DNA of 64,000 nucleotides from Rhodothermales bacterium (GCA_024711125.1 JANJTM010000038.1:1-64000), one strand, 5' to 3'; positions 40,433 to 50,232 are shown, counted from the stretch's first letter. Program-made: numbers and translations. The notes: generated from the sequence alone by a model not told the origin.

Positions 40433-42771
40433 GGCCACTCCACGCTGATCCCGACCGACGGCACGAGCGGAAGCTGGTCGATGCGTTCCCCGGTCACGAA
40501 GTTGTACTGGAACAGGTTCTCCCGGTCATAGGCGTTCATCAGGCCCACCTGCACCGTCGCAAGCGCCCGGCCCAGGCGAAGGTCGCGTTCGATCGACGCG
40601 TCCAGACGATGGTACGCCGGCAGGCGCGCGGCCCCCGGCTCGGCCCGGGATATGCGCAGGTCCCCGTCCGCTTCGAGGTACCCCAGCCCGTCGGGCCGCA
40701 CCGTGTACGAATCCCAGAAGCCGTTGACCTGGGTGAACGGGAATCCGGAACCGTACACCCAGCGCGTCGACAGGCGCCACGGACCTCGAACGAGCTGGAG
40801 CATCGCCTGCGCCTGGTGGCGCCGGTCGTGGGGCGGATGGAACCTCGTTCCTACCGGTACGCGCGCCGGGTCCAGCCCGGGGATGACCGGCGTGCGCTCG
40901 TCGAGGTCCACCCATTCGTACTCGACCTCGGCCAGGCTGTATCCCACGCTGGCGTTCCACCATGGGCGTACGAGGTCGAGCCGGGCGTCCACGCCCCGGG
41001 CCAGTCCGTCGACTCGCGAAAACCCGTCCCGGTCGGTCGGGTCGGTCACGAATACCGGGAACGCGATGTGCTGCTGGTGCTTCCGGTATCCTTCGACCGC
41101 GACTTCCAGCCACGGGGCGAGTCGCGCGCGCACCCCGACGAGTACGTGTTCCGACCTCGGTACGTCGAGATCGCGCGGCGTGGCGGCCCAGACCGTGAAC
41201 ACGTCCGAGAGATCCTGCTCGTTGTTCAGCCCGACGAACTGCTGGTGGTAGGTGCCCCACGCGGCCGATGTCTCCAGGGCCCCCGAGAAGAGGCGGAGCG
41301 AGGCCCTCACGCGCGGATCGATCGACGTGGTCACCCCTCGCGCAAACGTCTCCAGCCGTATGCCCGGCTCGATCGTGAAGACGCGCGCGACGTCGAGACG
41401 CGTGTCGACGTACGCTCCACCGCTCGTGACCCCGGACCGGTTCACGCCCCGGGAATTGTCGAGATCGTACCGGAATCGGTTCAGCGAGCCGAATATGCCG
41501 AAGCGCGCCCTTCCGACCGGGTACAGGTAGGTCAGATCGAGCTCCATCGTATAGCCGGACACCGACGCGTCCTGGCGTCGTCCCCCGGCCGGCCGGTACT
41601 TCGACGCCAGGCTCGACACGTACATGGCGAACTGCGCCACCACCGGGTAATCGGGTGGAAGGTAGGTGTAGCGATATCCGAGCGCCCGGTTCTGCCAGCT
41701 CGACGGCGCTTCCCCGGATCCGGTGTCGTCGGCCGCGGAAGCCCGCGCCGACAGATCCCCTTCGTCCCATGTCTGCAGGCCGGTGACCGAGAGGCTGCTC
41801 GTCTGCGACAGGAATGCGTGCACCTTGGCGAACCGGTCGCCGAACCGGAAGGGCAGCCGATATCCCAGGAGATCCGGAGAGAGCCGGTCGATGAGGGATT
41901 CCCGCATCGAGACGACCATCGAGACCTTGTCCTTCGCGAGGGGCGCATCCACGCGCACCGAGGCCAGGAAAGGCGCCACCGAGGCGTACGGGCGTACCCT
42001 GCGCTTGTCCCCGTTCCGCGTGCCGATATCGATCACCGAGGAGATCCGGCCTCCGTACCGGGACGAAAAACCGCCCGCGTACACGTCGGCCCAGGCCACC
42101 AGGTCGGCCGGAAAGGCCGAATAGAAACCCACGATGTGGAACGGTTGGTAGATGGGGATGCCGTCGAGCAGCACCAGGTTCTGCGTCGGGGTTCCACCCC
42201 GCACGAAGAGCTGTCCTCCCCGGTCGCCGAGCTGGCTGATGCCGGGAATCGTGACCAGGTAGGCGGCGAGGTCGCGCGAAACGTCGGGCATCGGCACCCT
42301 CGCGAGATCCGTCGGTCTTATCCGGGACAGCCCGGCCCCGTCTTCCCGTTCGGCGGCGTCGGCCTCGACGACGACCTCGTCGATCGCGGCCGCGTCGGGG
42401 CGCAGCAGGATCTTCACGTCGAGCGTGGCGCCGAAGTCCACCTCCAGCGTATCGACCGACTCGGCGAAACCGAGAAAGCGCACCGACAGGATCCACGATC
42501 CGGGCGGAATCCGGGACATGACGAATCGCCCTTCCTGCCCGGTCACTTCGCCCCGGGTCATCCCTTCGGAACCCAGCGCCACGGTTGCCCCCGCCAACGG
42601 CTGCCCCGACTCCGCATCGAGAACCTGCCCCCGAATCGTGGCCAACTGGGCCCTTGCGGGCATGGCCCAGAGGACCGCCATCGCTGCCACGACGAACCAT
42701 GACCCGGACCCACGGGGCCGTCCCTCGCGAGACGAACCCGGGTCGCGTCCGTTTACGTTTGACGGGGTCAT
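40429..42771 (-). CDS. TonB-dependent receptor with carboxypeptidase-like N-terminal domain
   Basis: 780 residues. A signal peptide (to ARAQ, about residue 42) is followed by a CarboxypepD-reg-like domain starting IRGQVLDAESGQPLAGATV (about 45-130). The plug domain contains LVTIPGISQLGDRGGQLFVRGG and NLVLLDGIPIYQP, and a large beta-barrel runs to an aromatic C-terminus (SVEWP). It imports a ligand across the outer membrane with energy from TonB/ExbBD. The ligand is unknown: no siderophore, vitamin or glycan genes adjoin. Its lipoprotein partner is encoded directly downstream. It lacks an N-terminal secretin/STN domain and anti-sigma neighbours. Confidence 0.9.
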   Translation of the reverse strand: MTPSNVNGRDPGSSREGRPRGSGSWFVVAAMAVLWAMPARAQLATIRGQVLDAESGQPLAGATVALGSEGMTRGEVTGQEGRFVMSRIPPGSWILSVRFLGFAESVDTLEVDFGATLDVKILLRPDAAAIDEVVVEADAAEREDGAGLSRIRPTDLARVPMPDVSRDLAAYLVTIPGISQLGDRGGQLFVRGGTPTQNLVLLDGIPIYQPFHIVGFYSAFPADLVAWADVYAGGFSSRYGGRISSVIDIGTRNGDKRRVRPYASVAPFLASVRVDAPLAKDKVSMVVSMRESLIDRLSPDLLGYRLPFRFGDRFAKVHAFLSQTSSLSVTGLQTWDEGDLSARASAADDTGSGEAPSSWQNRALGYRYTYLPPDYPVVAQFAMYVSSLASKYRPAGGRRQDASVSGYTMELDLTYLYPVGRARFGIFGSLNRFRYDLDNSRGVNRSGVTSGGAYVDTRLDVARVFTIEPGIRLETFARGVTTSIDPRVRASLRLFSGALETSAAWGTYHQQFVGLNNEQDLSDVFTVWAATPRDLDVPRSEHVLVGVRARLAPWLEVAVEGYRKHQQHIAFPVFVTDPTDRDGFSRVDGLARGVDARLDLVRPWWNASVGYSLAEVEYEWVDLDERTPVIPGLDPARVPVGTRFHPPHDRRHQAQAMLQLVRGPWRLSTRWVYGSGFPFTQVNGFWDSYTVRPDGLGYLEADGDLRISRAEPGAARLPAYHRLDASIERDLRLGRALATVQVGLMNAYDRENLFQYNFVTGERIDQLPLVPSVGISVEWP

Positions 42772-42917
42772 GGATCGGTGAGCGGACCGCCGACCGGTTT
42801 CGGGTCGCGGACACCGCGTGATGGAGCGGCGAATTTGCGGCAGGCCGGAAACCGACGCATCACGGGTTTGTAGTTTTCGCCGACCTGAACAGGCTCCTCC
42901 TGACTCCCGGCGACGAC

Positions 42918-43181
42918 ATGAGCACCTCGAAGCGCACCCGGAACGTCCTGATCGGGATCGTCTCGATCTTCTTATTCATCGCGTTCCTCGAGTCGTTGGG
43001 CGCGTTCGACAACAAGTCATGGATCGAGATCCCGCACGGCAGTCATTCGCACTACCTGCCTAAGGACTACAAGAACTGCAATCCGCCGATGGAAGTCACC
43101 GGCGGTACGCAGACTCGGCCGGGGCCGGGACAGACCGTGGATTGCCAGGGCAACATCGTATCGGAGCCGGTCGCCGAGTAA
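42918..43181 (+). CDS. Small single-pass membrane protein, unknown
   Basis: 87 residues. Basic N-terminus (STSKRTRN), one hydrophobic helix (about 10-30), then a polar exported tail containing HGSHSHYLPKDYKNC and a second Cys near the C-terminus (VDCQGN). The two cysteines could form a disulphide in the periplasm. No recognised domain. Codon use looks coding and the frame is free of antisense genes. It stands alone, divergent from the TonB receptor (146-base gap) and convergent with the GNAT gene (7 bases between stops). Confidence 0.6.
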   Translation: MSTSKRTRNVLIGIVSIFLFIAFLESLGAFDNKSWIEIPHGSHSHYLPKDYKNCNPPMEVTGGTQTRPGPGQTVDCQGNIVSEPVAE

Positions 43182-43188
43182 CGGGCCG

Positions 43189-43677
43189 TCAGCCGTCTGC
43201 GAGGCTCCGAAGCGCGTCTCCCGTGACGCGCATCGTGCGCCAGTCGTCCATTCGCCTGGCGCCGAGTCCCTCGTAGAATCCGATCGCCCCGGTGTTCCAG
43301 TCGAGTACGCTCCAGTCGAGCCGGCGCGCGCCCCGGTCCACCGCAAACCGGGCCACGGCGTTCAGCAGGGCCTTCCCGACGCCACTTCCGCGGTACTCAG
43401 GAAGCACGAATAGATCCTCGAGATAGACGCCCCACGAAGTCAGGAACGTGGAGTAGTTGCGAAAGAAGAGCGCGAACCCGACGGCGGCGCCGTCGGCATT
43501 TTCGGCCAGCACCGCGTGACACCGCGGATTGGCGTCATCGGCCAGGTGTCGCGCGAGCGCCTCGGCGTCGGGACTGGACTCGTGCGAAAGGCGTTCGAAC
43601 GCCGCGAGACCGTCGATGAGCCGGGCAAGTACCGGAGCGTCGGCCGGAACGGCCTCTCGAAGCGTGAATCCGGGCAT
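43189..43677 (-). CDS. GNAT acetyltransferase, spermidine/thialysine-acetyltransferase-like
   Basis: 162 residues. The acetyl-CoA loop is VLPEYRGSGVGKALLNAVA, preceded by YLEDLF and followed by DWSVLDWNTGAIGFYEGLGAR, an arrangement like diamine (SAT1) and thialysine acetyltransferases. The substrate is probably a small amine or amino acid. ATG 43677 follows the M1 peptidase stop by one base, making it the last gene of a tightly packed operon. The frame open to 43719 overlaps the peptidase and is not used. Confidence 0.85.
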   Translation of the reverse strand: MPGFTLREAVPADAPVLARLIDGLAAFERLSHESSPDAEALARHLADDANPRCHAVLAENADGAAVGFALFFRNYSTFLTSWGVYLEDLFVLPEYRGSGVGKALLNAVARFAVDRGARRLDWSVLDWNTGAIGFYEGLGARRMDDWRTMRVTGDALRSLADG

Positions 43678-43678
43678 G

Positions 43679-45751
43679 TCAGCGTGCAACGTGGACCACC
43701 GTGCGGGAAACCGACCCACGGTCCGTCACGAGGCGAAGCACGTACGGACCCGACGCCAGGCCCCCCAGGTCGACCGATACCGTGCGGCGCCCGGGAGGAG
43801 TCGGTCCGGACCGCACGACGTCGCGCCGGCGACCTTCCAGGTCATAGACTTCGATCGACCATGCGGAACTGTCGGGGAGGTCCACCGCGACCGTGACGCG
43901 GTCCGTCGACGGAACCGGGTACACGTCGGCGAACCGTGGGCGGGCAGGCAGGTCGAACGGCGCGTCGCTCTTCGTCACGATCACGTTCTCCCCACGCAGG
44001 ATCTTTTTTCCGGGGTCCACCGACAACCCGACAGGCTCGCTCGGAACGGTGAACGTGAACACCTGCTCCCTCTCGGTCTGGTCGGCAACGTAGGTGACCG
44101 CGTCCGACACGGTGGCCACGACCAGTTCGACCGGCATTTCGAAGGCCTCGACTCCCGTGGCCTCCGCGTCGTGGCGTTGGGCGAGCCGGACGGTGACCTC
44201 CCAGGCGCCCGATATCGACCGGGCCTTCGACCACGAGGCCTCGTAAACGGGGTAGCCGCTTCCGTGGGTCACCCACTGGCGGAAAAAGGTCGAAAAATCG
44301 CGCCCGGTGACCGATTCGACATGTCGCTCCAGGTCGGCCGTCGTCCCGGTGCGGTATCGGCGGTCGGGATCGTCCGCCCACGTCCTCAGAATCGTTCGCA
44401 TCGATTCGGGACCGACCAGGGACTCCAACATGTCGAGTACGATCCCGCCCTTCGCGTAGACGCGGGGGCCCGCAAACATGTCGTTTACGCTGGACGTGTC
44501 TTGGAGGACCAGCGTACCCCGGGCATCCCTGGCCCGGCCGTAGTATAGGTTCCGGATGAGTTCATACTGGCCGGGATACCAATCGGCCCGCGCACGCCAC
44601 CAGACCAGTTCGGAATAGGTGGCAAAGCCCTCGTTGAGCCACAGCTCCGGCCACCCGTGCGGGCCCACGGCGTCACCGTACCATTGGTGAGCCAATTCAT
44701 GCGCCACGGTGCCGACGTACGCGCCCGTCATCGAGCTCATGGTCTGGTGCTCCATCGCCCCTCCCCACGAAAAATGCGCGTGACCGTACTTCTCCGTCGG
44801 GAACGGGTAGGGACCGAACCAGTGCTCGAATACCGGCAGGATGTCGGTGACCCACTTCCAGCCCTGGATCCGATTCGTTCCGGAAACGCTTCCCTCGAAC
44901 GCCCCCGTCCCCCGGTAGGCGTAGTGCAGCAGCGGAAGCCGCAGCGGGCCGTACCGCGCGGCCAGCGAATCGGGCCGCACGTATTCCTGGGTGGAGACGT
45001 CGTACACGCCTGCGGCCACCGAGACGAGATAGGTCGAAATCGGATACCGGTGCTTCCACGTGTAGGTGGTGGTTCCGTCCGGATGCGCGGTCTCCTCCGC
45101 CAGGAGCCCGTTCGAGCCGAGGCGCATCGTGGAGGGCAGCCTCATGGACACGACGACCGAATCGGCCTTGTCGGCCGGATGGTCCTTCGAAGGCCACCAC
45201 TCCCGGGCCCCGTAGGGTTCGGAGAGGCTCCAGACGTAGGGATCCCCGTTCGATCGCGTTCCCGCACCGAAGGACCCGAATCCGGATCCCGGCGGCGTGC
45301 CGGAATAATCGATGTCCACCGCCACCGCGGCGCCCAGCGGCGCGGGTGCGGGTAGACTTATCGACAGGACGTCGCCGACGTGGGTCCACGCCAGGGACTG
45401 CCCGCCGGCCGTGCGCACCGCACCGACGACCATGGCCCCGTCGAGATCGAGGTCCAATCGCGAAAGCGAAGGCACGATGACACGCCCCTCGACGCGGGTA
45501 CGACCCGAAATCGCCGGGGACGGCAGGTTGGTCATGCGCAGCTCGAGCCCGTAGAACGTGGCATCGAATCCGGCCGAGGCCCCGGACGATTTTCCGGCGG
45601 CGATCGACCGGGCCGGCGTCAACGCCCTCGATTTTCCGATCGCGCACTCGGCACCCCCGTCGACCGACCCGGGGTCGGACAGGACCTGCGCGGCGGTCGG
45701 AAGGGCGATGGTCAGCGCGGCCAGCGCCAAGCTCAGGAGTCTTCTTCCCAT
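43679..45751 (-). CDS. Secreted M1-family aminopeptidase with T9SS-type C-terminal sorting domain
   Basis: 690 residues. A signal peptide (1-22) precedes the M1 catalytic region: substrate loop GGAMEHQ (331-335), HELAHQWYGD with H351, E352 and H355, and the third zinc ligand E374 in NEGFATYSE. The last 80 residues (from FADVYPVPSTDRVTVAVDL to GPYVLRLVTDRGSVSRTVVHVA) form the Ig-like sorting domain recognised by type IX secretion. The enzyme is thus likely exported to the cell surface or medium to digest peptides. Its start overlaps the upstream ATPase gene by 19 bases. T9SS export implies a Bacteroidota-type envelope; secretion genes themselves are not in the window. Confidence 0.9.
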   Translation of the reverse strand: MGRRLLSLALAALTIALPTAAQVLSDPGSVDGGAECAIGKSRALTPARSIAAGKSSGASAGFDATFYGLELRMTNLPSPAISGRTRVEGRVIVPSLSRLDLDLDGAMVVGAVRTAGGQSLAWTHVGDVLSISLPAPAPLGAAVAVDIDYSGTPPGSGFGSFGAGTRSNGDPYVWSLSEPYGAREWWPSKDHPADKADSVVVSMRLPSTMRLGSNGLLAEETAHPDGTTTYTWKHRYPISTYLVSVAAGVYDVSTQEYVRPDSLAARYGPLRLPLLHYAYRGTGAFEGSVSGTNRIQGWKWVTDILPVFEHWFGPYPFPTEKYGHAHFSWGGAMEHQTMSSMTGAYVGTVAHELAHQWYGDAVGPHGWPELWLNEGFATYSELVWWRARADWYPGQYELIRNLYYGRARDARGTLVLQDTSSVNDMFAGPRVYAKGGIVLDMLESLVGPESMRTILRTWADDPDRRYRTGTTADLERHVESVTGRDFSTFFRQWVTHGSGYPVYEASWSKARSISGAWEVTVRLAQRHDAEATGVEAFEMPVELVVATVSDAVTYVADQTEREQVFTFTVPSEPVGLSVDPGKKILRGENVIVTKSDAPFDLPARPRFADVYPVPSTDRVTVAVDLPDSSAWSIEVYDLEGRRRDVVRSGPTPPGRRTVSVDLGGLASGPYVLRLVTDRGSVSRTVVHVAR

Positions 45752-47241
45752 GATCCCGTCTCCTCCGGATCCTCCGACTCGGATCCGGACAGCATCGAGC
45801 CCATCATGTCGGCGAATCGTACGCCCACGGTGCCGGCCTGCTTCCCGAGCAGCGAATGCTGGTGCAGGGCCTCGAGCAGAAGTTCGGCCATCGCCGGACG
45901 CTCCTCCGAGCCGACGTCGCCGGCGTGTGCCGCCACCAGGTCGAGAAGTCCCGGTACGGCCGAGAGCGCCTGCTCGTACGCAGCGTCGGCCATGTCATGG
46001 TGGAGGGACACGGTCGATCCGGCGGCGAACCACTGGAGCAGGCCCGCATACGTCGACTTCGCCCGGCGTCGCTTCGGGTCGGGGAATCGCCTTCCGAAGA
46101 TCGCCTTCACGGCCCGCCCGACGAGCAGCCGCGCGACGGCCTGGGCGCCCTCCTGTTCGCCCTCGTAGACCAATTCGACCTTTCCCGTGATCGCGGGCTC
46201 CACGAACCACAGGTCGGCGGGACGGGCGACCGTGCGCTTCTCTCCGTTGATCAGCGCCCTCCGTTCGGCGGCCGACACGAGGTTCTCCATGGCGGCGCGT
46301 GTCAGGCGGGCCGAGACGCCCGATTTCTGATCCACGTACTCGCTCGCCCGGGCTTCGAACGCGATCTGTTCCACGACCTCACGAAGCAGGAACGGCACGA
46401 CGACCGAGACCGGGCCGCCCCGCTCCTCCCAGGCTTCCTGGCGCGTGATCTCGATGCCGGTCTCGAGCGTCCTGGGGTAGTGCGTGATGATCTGGCTGTC
46501 GATGCGGTCCTTGAGCGGCGTGATGATCGCTCCCCGGTTCGTGTAATCCTCCGGGTTGGCCGAAAAGACCATCAACAGGTCCAGCGGAAACCGGATGTTG
46601 AACCCCCGGATCTGGATGTCCTGCTCCTCGAGGATGTTCAACAGGCCCACCTGAATGCGCGGCTGCAGGTCCGGGACCTCGTTGATCGCGAAGATGCCCC
46701 GGTTCGTGCGCGGAATGATGCCGAAGTGGATGACCTCCTCGTCGGCGAAGGTCAACCGGTGGTGGGCCGCCTTGATGGGATCGATGTCACCGATCAGGTC
46801 GGCGATGGACGTGTCGGGCGTGGCGAGCTTTTCGCCGTACCGGGCCGATCGATGGAGCCAATCGATCTCCACCGCGTCCCCCTTCGCCGCCACGAGGTCC
46901 CGTCCGTACTTCGAGATGGGCGCGAACGGATCGTCGTTCAGATCGGAACCGGCGATCACCGGCACGACCTCGTCGAGCAGGGCCGGCAACTGCCGGATGA
47001 GCCGGCTCTTCGCCTGACCGCGAAGCCCGAGCAGGATGAAATCGTGACGTCCGAGAATGGCGCCGACGAGCTGGGGAATCACCGTGTCGTCGAACCCGAC
47101 GATGCCGGGAAAGAGCGGCGTACCCTCGCGCAGGCGCGCGACGAGGTTCGATCGCATCTCGTCCTTCACCGTGCGCGTCCGGTACCCCGCGCGTTTCAGG
47201 TCACCGATCGTGCGCAGGCCGCGCCGCGTCGCTTCATCCAT
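45733..47241 (-). CDS. MoxR/magnesium-chelatase-like AAA+ ATPase
   Basis: 502 residues. The ATPase core has Walker A GLRGQAKS (72-79), a Walker B-like GIFAINEVPDL, sensor 1 LMVFSANPEDY and an arginine-containing ITPLKDRIDSQIITHYP segment. These match the ChlI/MoxR branch of AAA+ proteins, which usually remodel partners with a VWA domain. The C-terminal 200 residues are helical and less conserved. No VWA-domain gene is adjacent, which is unusual for MoxR systems. It overlaps the MFS gene by 8 bases upstream and the M1 peptidase by 19 bases downstream. Specific function unknown. Confidence 0.82.
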   Translation of the reverse strand: MDEATRRGLRTIGDLKRAGYRTRTVKDEMRSNLVARLREGTPLFPGIVGFDDTVIPQLVGAILGRHDFILLGLRGQAKSRLIRQLPALLDEVVPVIAGSDLNDDPFAPISKYGRDLVAAKGDAVEIDWLHRSARYGEKLATPDTSIADLIGDIDPIKAAHHRLTFADEEVIHFGIIPRTNRGIFAINEVPDLQPRIQVGLLNILEEQDIQIRGFNIRFPLDLLMVFSANPEDYTNRGAIITPLKDRIDSQIITHYPRTLETGIEITRQEAWEERGGPVSVVVPFLLREVVEQIAFEARASEYVDQKSGVSARLTRAAMENLVSAAERRALINGEKRTVARPADLWFVEPAITGKVELVYEGEQEGAQAVARLLVGRAVKAIFGRRFPDPKRRRAKSTYAGLLQWFAAGSTVSLHHDMADAAYEQALSAVPGLLDLVAAHAGDVGSEERPAMAELLLEALHQHSLLGKQAGTVGVRFADMMGSMLSGSESEDPEETGSWEEDS

Positions 47242-48490
47242 CGTCTGCTCGGTCTCGATGCGTACCCGGTGCCACGCTACCCGGCCGGGACGGTTCCTCC
47301 GATCCAGGCGCCTCCTTTCCCGCGGCCGCCGCCATCACGGCGGCGGCGATCGCCGTGCCGGCCGCCGCGTAGGCAAACGCCGCATGCATTCCGAACGTCT
47401 CCCAGACTAGCCCGAAAGCCGCTGCGCCCGGCAGGGCCGCGATTCCGATGGCCATATGGTACCGGCCGAAGGCACGGCCCGCAGTCCTCAGCGCCGAGCA
47501 ATCGGCCACCAGCGCACGCTCCACCCCCTCGGTCGAAGCGCCCGTAGCGGCCCACACGATGAACAGGGCCACCGTTCCCGTCACCGTGTCGGGGGCCAGG
47601 GCCAACGCGGCGAGCGCGGCGACCCGCGCGACCCATCCGGCCGTCACCACCACCGTGCGCCGCCGACCGTCGGACCATGCGCCGAGCCACCGGACGACGG
47701 CCGACCGCGCCGCGTGCGCCGCGGCCCATACCAGCGGTATGGCCTCGGTAGCGATCCCCCTCCTCGCGGCCCAGAGTACGAGAAATGCGTCCGGAACCGC
47801 CACGAAGGACTGCAGGACAAGGGCGGGAGCCGCACGACGGACGACCCCGGCCGACAGGACCGGGGCGGCGGCAAGGGTGTGGGGCGTCGCGGCCTCGGTC
47901 GGCTCCCGCAGCCGGAGAAGCAGCAGGGCGACGAGAAACGCCCCGGGTACCGCGGAGGCCAGGAAGACCTGTTCGAAGGACAACCCGATCGAGAGCAGTC
48001 CGAAGGCCGCAAGGGGGCCGATCGTGGCTCCCAGGTGATCCATGGCCCGGTGGAAGCCGAACGCCCGACCCCGGAATGCCGGCTCGCTCGTGCGCTGGAT
48101 GAGCGCGTCGCGCGGAGCGGTGCGCAATCCCTTTCCGACCCGATCCGTGAAACGCAGGACGAGCACGACGGGCCAGGAAGCGGCGAGTGCGATGAGGGGG
48201 CGCACGGCATTCGACACGGCGTAGCCACCCACCACGAGGATCCGCGAGCGCCCGGAACGGTCGGCTACCCGACCGGAAAAGCCCTTCAGAAGGCTCGACG
48301 CGGCCTCCGCAACGCCCTCAACGAGCCCGACCGCGGCGGGTCCGGCCCCCAGCCGCGTCGTCAGGAAGAGCGGCAGCACCGGCGTGATCATCTCGCTGGC
48401 GACGTCGTTCAGGAACGAGGCGGCGCCCAGCAGCCTCACGGTCGGCGAGAGACGGCCGCCCCGCGGTTCAGGGCTCGTCGGGGCCGTCAT
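47234..48490 (-). CDS. MFS transporter
   Basis: 418 residues with about twelve hydrophobic segments. The N-terminus LLGAASFLNDVASEMITPVLPLFLTTRLG and the loop GRVADRSGRSRILVVGG (MFS motif A-like) place it in the major facilitator superfamily, in a subgroup often annotated as multidrug or sugar-like efflux. RFTDRVGKGLRTAPRDALI is a second conserved loop of this subgroup. Substrate unknown. It overlaps the ferredoxin-like gene by 23 bases and the ATPase gene by 8, so the genes are translated together. Confidence 0.85.
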   Translation of the reverse strand: MTAPTSPEPRGGRLSPTVRLLGAASFLNDVASEMITPVLPLFLTTRLGAGPAAVGLVEGVAEAASSLLKGFSGRVADRSGRSRILVVGGYAVSNAVRPLIALAASWPVVLVLRFTDRVGKGLRTAPRDALIQRTSEPAFRGRAFGFHRAMDHLGATIGPLAAFGLLSIGLSFEQVFLASAVPGAFLVALLLLRLREPTEAATPHTLAAAPVLSAGVVRRAAPALVLQSFVAVPDAFLVLWAARRGIATEAIPLVWAAAHAARSAVVRWLGAWSDGRRRTVVVTAGWVARVAALAALALAPDTVTGTVALFIVWAATGASTEGVERALVADCSALRTAGRAFGRYHMAIGIAALPGAAAFGLVWETFGMHAAFAYAAAGTAIAAAVMAAAAGKEAPGSEEPSRPGSVAPGTHRDRADDG

Positions 48491-48686
48491 CGTCGGTCAG
48501 AACGTGGTGGAACACGATTTCGCCGGTTCGCAGGGATCGCCGAACGTAGGGCAGGCACAGGCCGCAATTCAACCCGAACGGGACGCGTTCCTGCAGTTCG
48601 GAGACCTCGGCGATCCGACCCGACCGCGCCGTTTCGAGCAGTTCCCCGAAGGAACGGCCGAAACAGATGCAACGGTCGATGCGCAT
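48468..48686 (-). CDS. BFD-like [2Fe-2S]-binding protein
   Basis: 72 residues. Four cysteines in the pattern C-x-C (RCICFG) and C-x-x-C (GLNCGLCLPYVR) match the BFD-like [2Fe-2S] fold of bacterioferritin-associated ferredoxin and nitrite reductase domains. BFD proteins transfer electrons, for instance to release iron from bacterioferritin. No bacterioferritin is nearby. It is the first gene of a five-gene operon running leftward and is divergent from the TolC-like gene. The protein is small but the motif is specific. Confidence 0.8.
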   Translation of the reverse strand: MRIDRCICFGRSFGELLETARSGRIAEVSELQERVPFGLNCGLCLPYVRRSLRTGEIVFHHVLTDDDGPDEP

Positions 48687-48714
48687 GGGCGGCGGTTCAG
48701 CGGGAACGTTCGGC

Positions 48715-50202
48715 GTGCGATGTCGTGATTCGACCGCACCGCCATTCGGATCCTACTTGGAAGCGAACTCGAAGCACCCGCGACGGACCGTCCCGTTCCC
48801 GTCCATCGCCGCGCTCGTCGCGGTCCTCGGCGCGACCGCTGCCGTCGCGCCGACTGCACGGGCGCAGGCGACGCCCGATACGCTGCGCCTGACGCTCATG
48901 GCCGCCATGCAGCGCGTGCTCGAAACCAGCCCCGACGTGCGGGCCCAGGAGTCGGTCGAGCGCTTCGCCGAAGCCCGGCACGATCTCGCCCGCGCGAGTC
49001 GTTTCGTGACCGAGTTCTCGGCACAGTCGGCGCACGCGGTCGCTCCCGGTCTCGAGAACCCGAACGGAACGCCGGTGGATAGGCTCTGGTCCGATCCGGA
49101 CGTACGCAACGACTGGGACGACCTGAGTCCGTTCAACCGCCTCGAGATTTCGGCCGTCCAGCCGATCTGGACCGCCGGCGAACTGTCGGGCAACATCGCC
49201 GCGGCGCGCAGCGCGGTCGAGGTCGAGCGGCAGGGCGTGCGGGCACGCCGCATCGAGGCCGCCGTGCGTACCGCCGAACTCTGGTATGGGCTCTCGCTGG
49301 CGAAGGCCCTGGACCGGCTCACCGGAGAAGCCGGCGACATCGTCGACCGGGCGCTGCGCGAAATCGACGATCTGCTGGCCGAAGGCGCCGAGGATGTCGA
49401 CGAGGCCGACCGCTTCCAGGTGCTCATCACCCGGCAGGAATTCCTGCGTCGCGTCGTGGAAGTACGCGAGCGGCTGGAAACCGTGCGCACCGGGCTCCGG
49501 CGACAATTGCTGCTCCCGGACGACCAGGTCCCCGACGTGACCGGACTCACGCTCGATCCCCTCACGCTGGCGCTCGATTCGCTCGACTTCTACCTCGAGG
49601 CCGCGACCGCAAACCGGCCCGAGCCGCTCCAGGCCGATGCCGGGGTTTCAGCCCGGTCGGCGCTCGTCCGGGTGGCGCGCAGCGCTTCGTACCCGAAACT
49701 CTTCCTCGGCGTGGAGGCGCGGTACTCCTGGGCCGAGGGCCGTTTCCGCCAGTTCAACCCGTACCTGGGCGATCCCTTCCTGTCCCGCTCGGTGCGTGCG
49801 GGTTTCGGGCTTCGCATGGATCTCAACGTCCTGCAGACGCGCGCCCGCGTCGAGCAGGCGCGCGCCCAGCTCGCCGAGGTCTCCTTCCAGGCCGAAGCCG
49901 CCCGCGCCGTGGTGCTGTACGAGGCCGAGGCGGCGTGGCGCGCGGTCCGGGTCAAGCGTGCCTCGCTCGACGCGGCCGAGGAAGCGCTGAAACTGTCCAA
50001 GGACTGGCTCCGCAGCGAGGAAATCAGCTTCGACCTCGATTACGGCAGCACCGAGAACCTCGTGGATGCCGTCCGCGTGAACCTGGAGCAGCAGGCGGCC
50101 CGTCACCAGGCGGTATTCGATTACAACATGGCCGTCGTCCGCCTGTTGGCGGCGACGGGCATGCTGGACCGCGCCGCCGATTTCGGCATGCAACTTGACT
50201 GA
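48715..50202 (+). CDS. TolC-family outer-membrane channel protein
   Basis: About 495 residues from the chosen GTG. A signal sequence ends at TARAQ. The mature protein is helical with two repeats of the outer membrane efflux protein family (about residues 75-260 and 290-480), with coiled-coil heptads and the segment SPFNRLEISAVQPIWTAGELSGNIAAAR. It forms the outer-membrane tunnel of an efflux or type I secretion pump; the pump partners are not encoded here. Start choice is uncertain: ATGs at 48667-48685 would overlap the divergent ferredoxin gene, and a TTG at 48757 is also possible. Confidence 0.85.
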   Translation: MRCRDSTAPPFGSYLEANSKHPRRTVPFPSIAALVAVLGATAAVAPTARAQATPDTLRLTLMAAMQRVLETSPDVRAQESVERFAEARHDLARASRFVTEFSAQSAHAVAPGLENPNGTPVDRLWSDPDVRNDWDDLSPFNRLEISAVQPIWTAGELSGNIAAARSAVEVERQGVRARRIEAAVRTAELWYGLSLAKALDRLTGEAGDIVDRALREIDDLLAEGAEDVDEADRFQVLITRQEFLRRVVEVRERLETVRTGLRRQLLLPDDQVPDVTGLTLDPLTLALDSLDFYLEAATANRPEPLQADAGVSARSALVRVARSASYPKLFLGVEARYSWAEGRFRQFNPYLGDPFLSRSVRAGFGLRMDLNVLQTRARVEQARAQLAEVSFQAEAARAVVLYEAEAAWRAVRVKRASLDAAEEALKLSKDWLRSEEISFDLDYGSTENLVDAVRVNLEQQAARHQAVFDYNMAVVRLLAATGMLDRAADFGMQLD

Positions 50203-50232
50203 ACCCGGGAAACACACGATCGAATCCACGAA

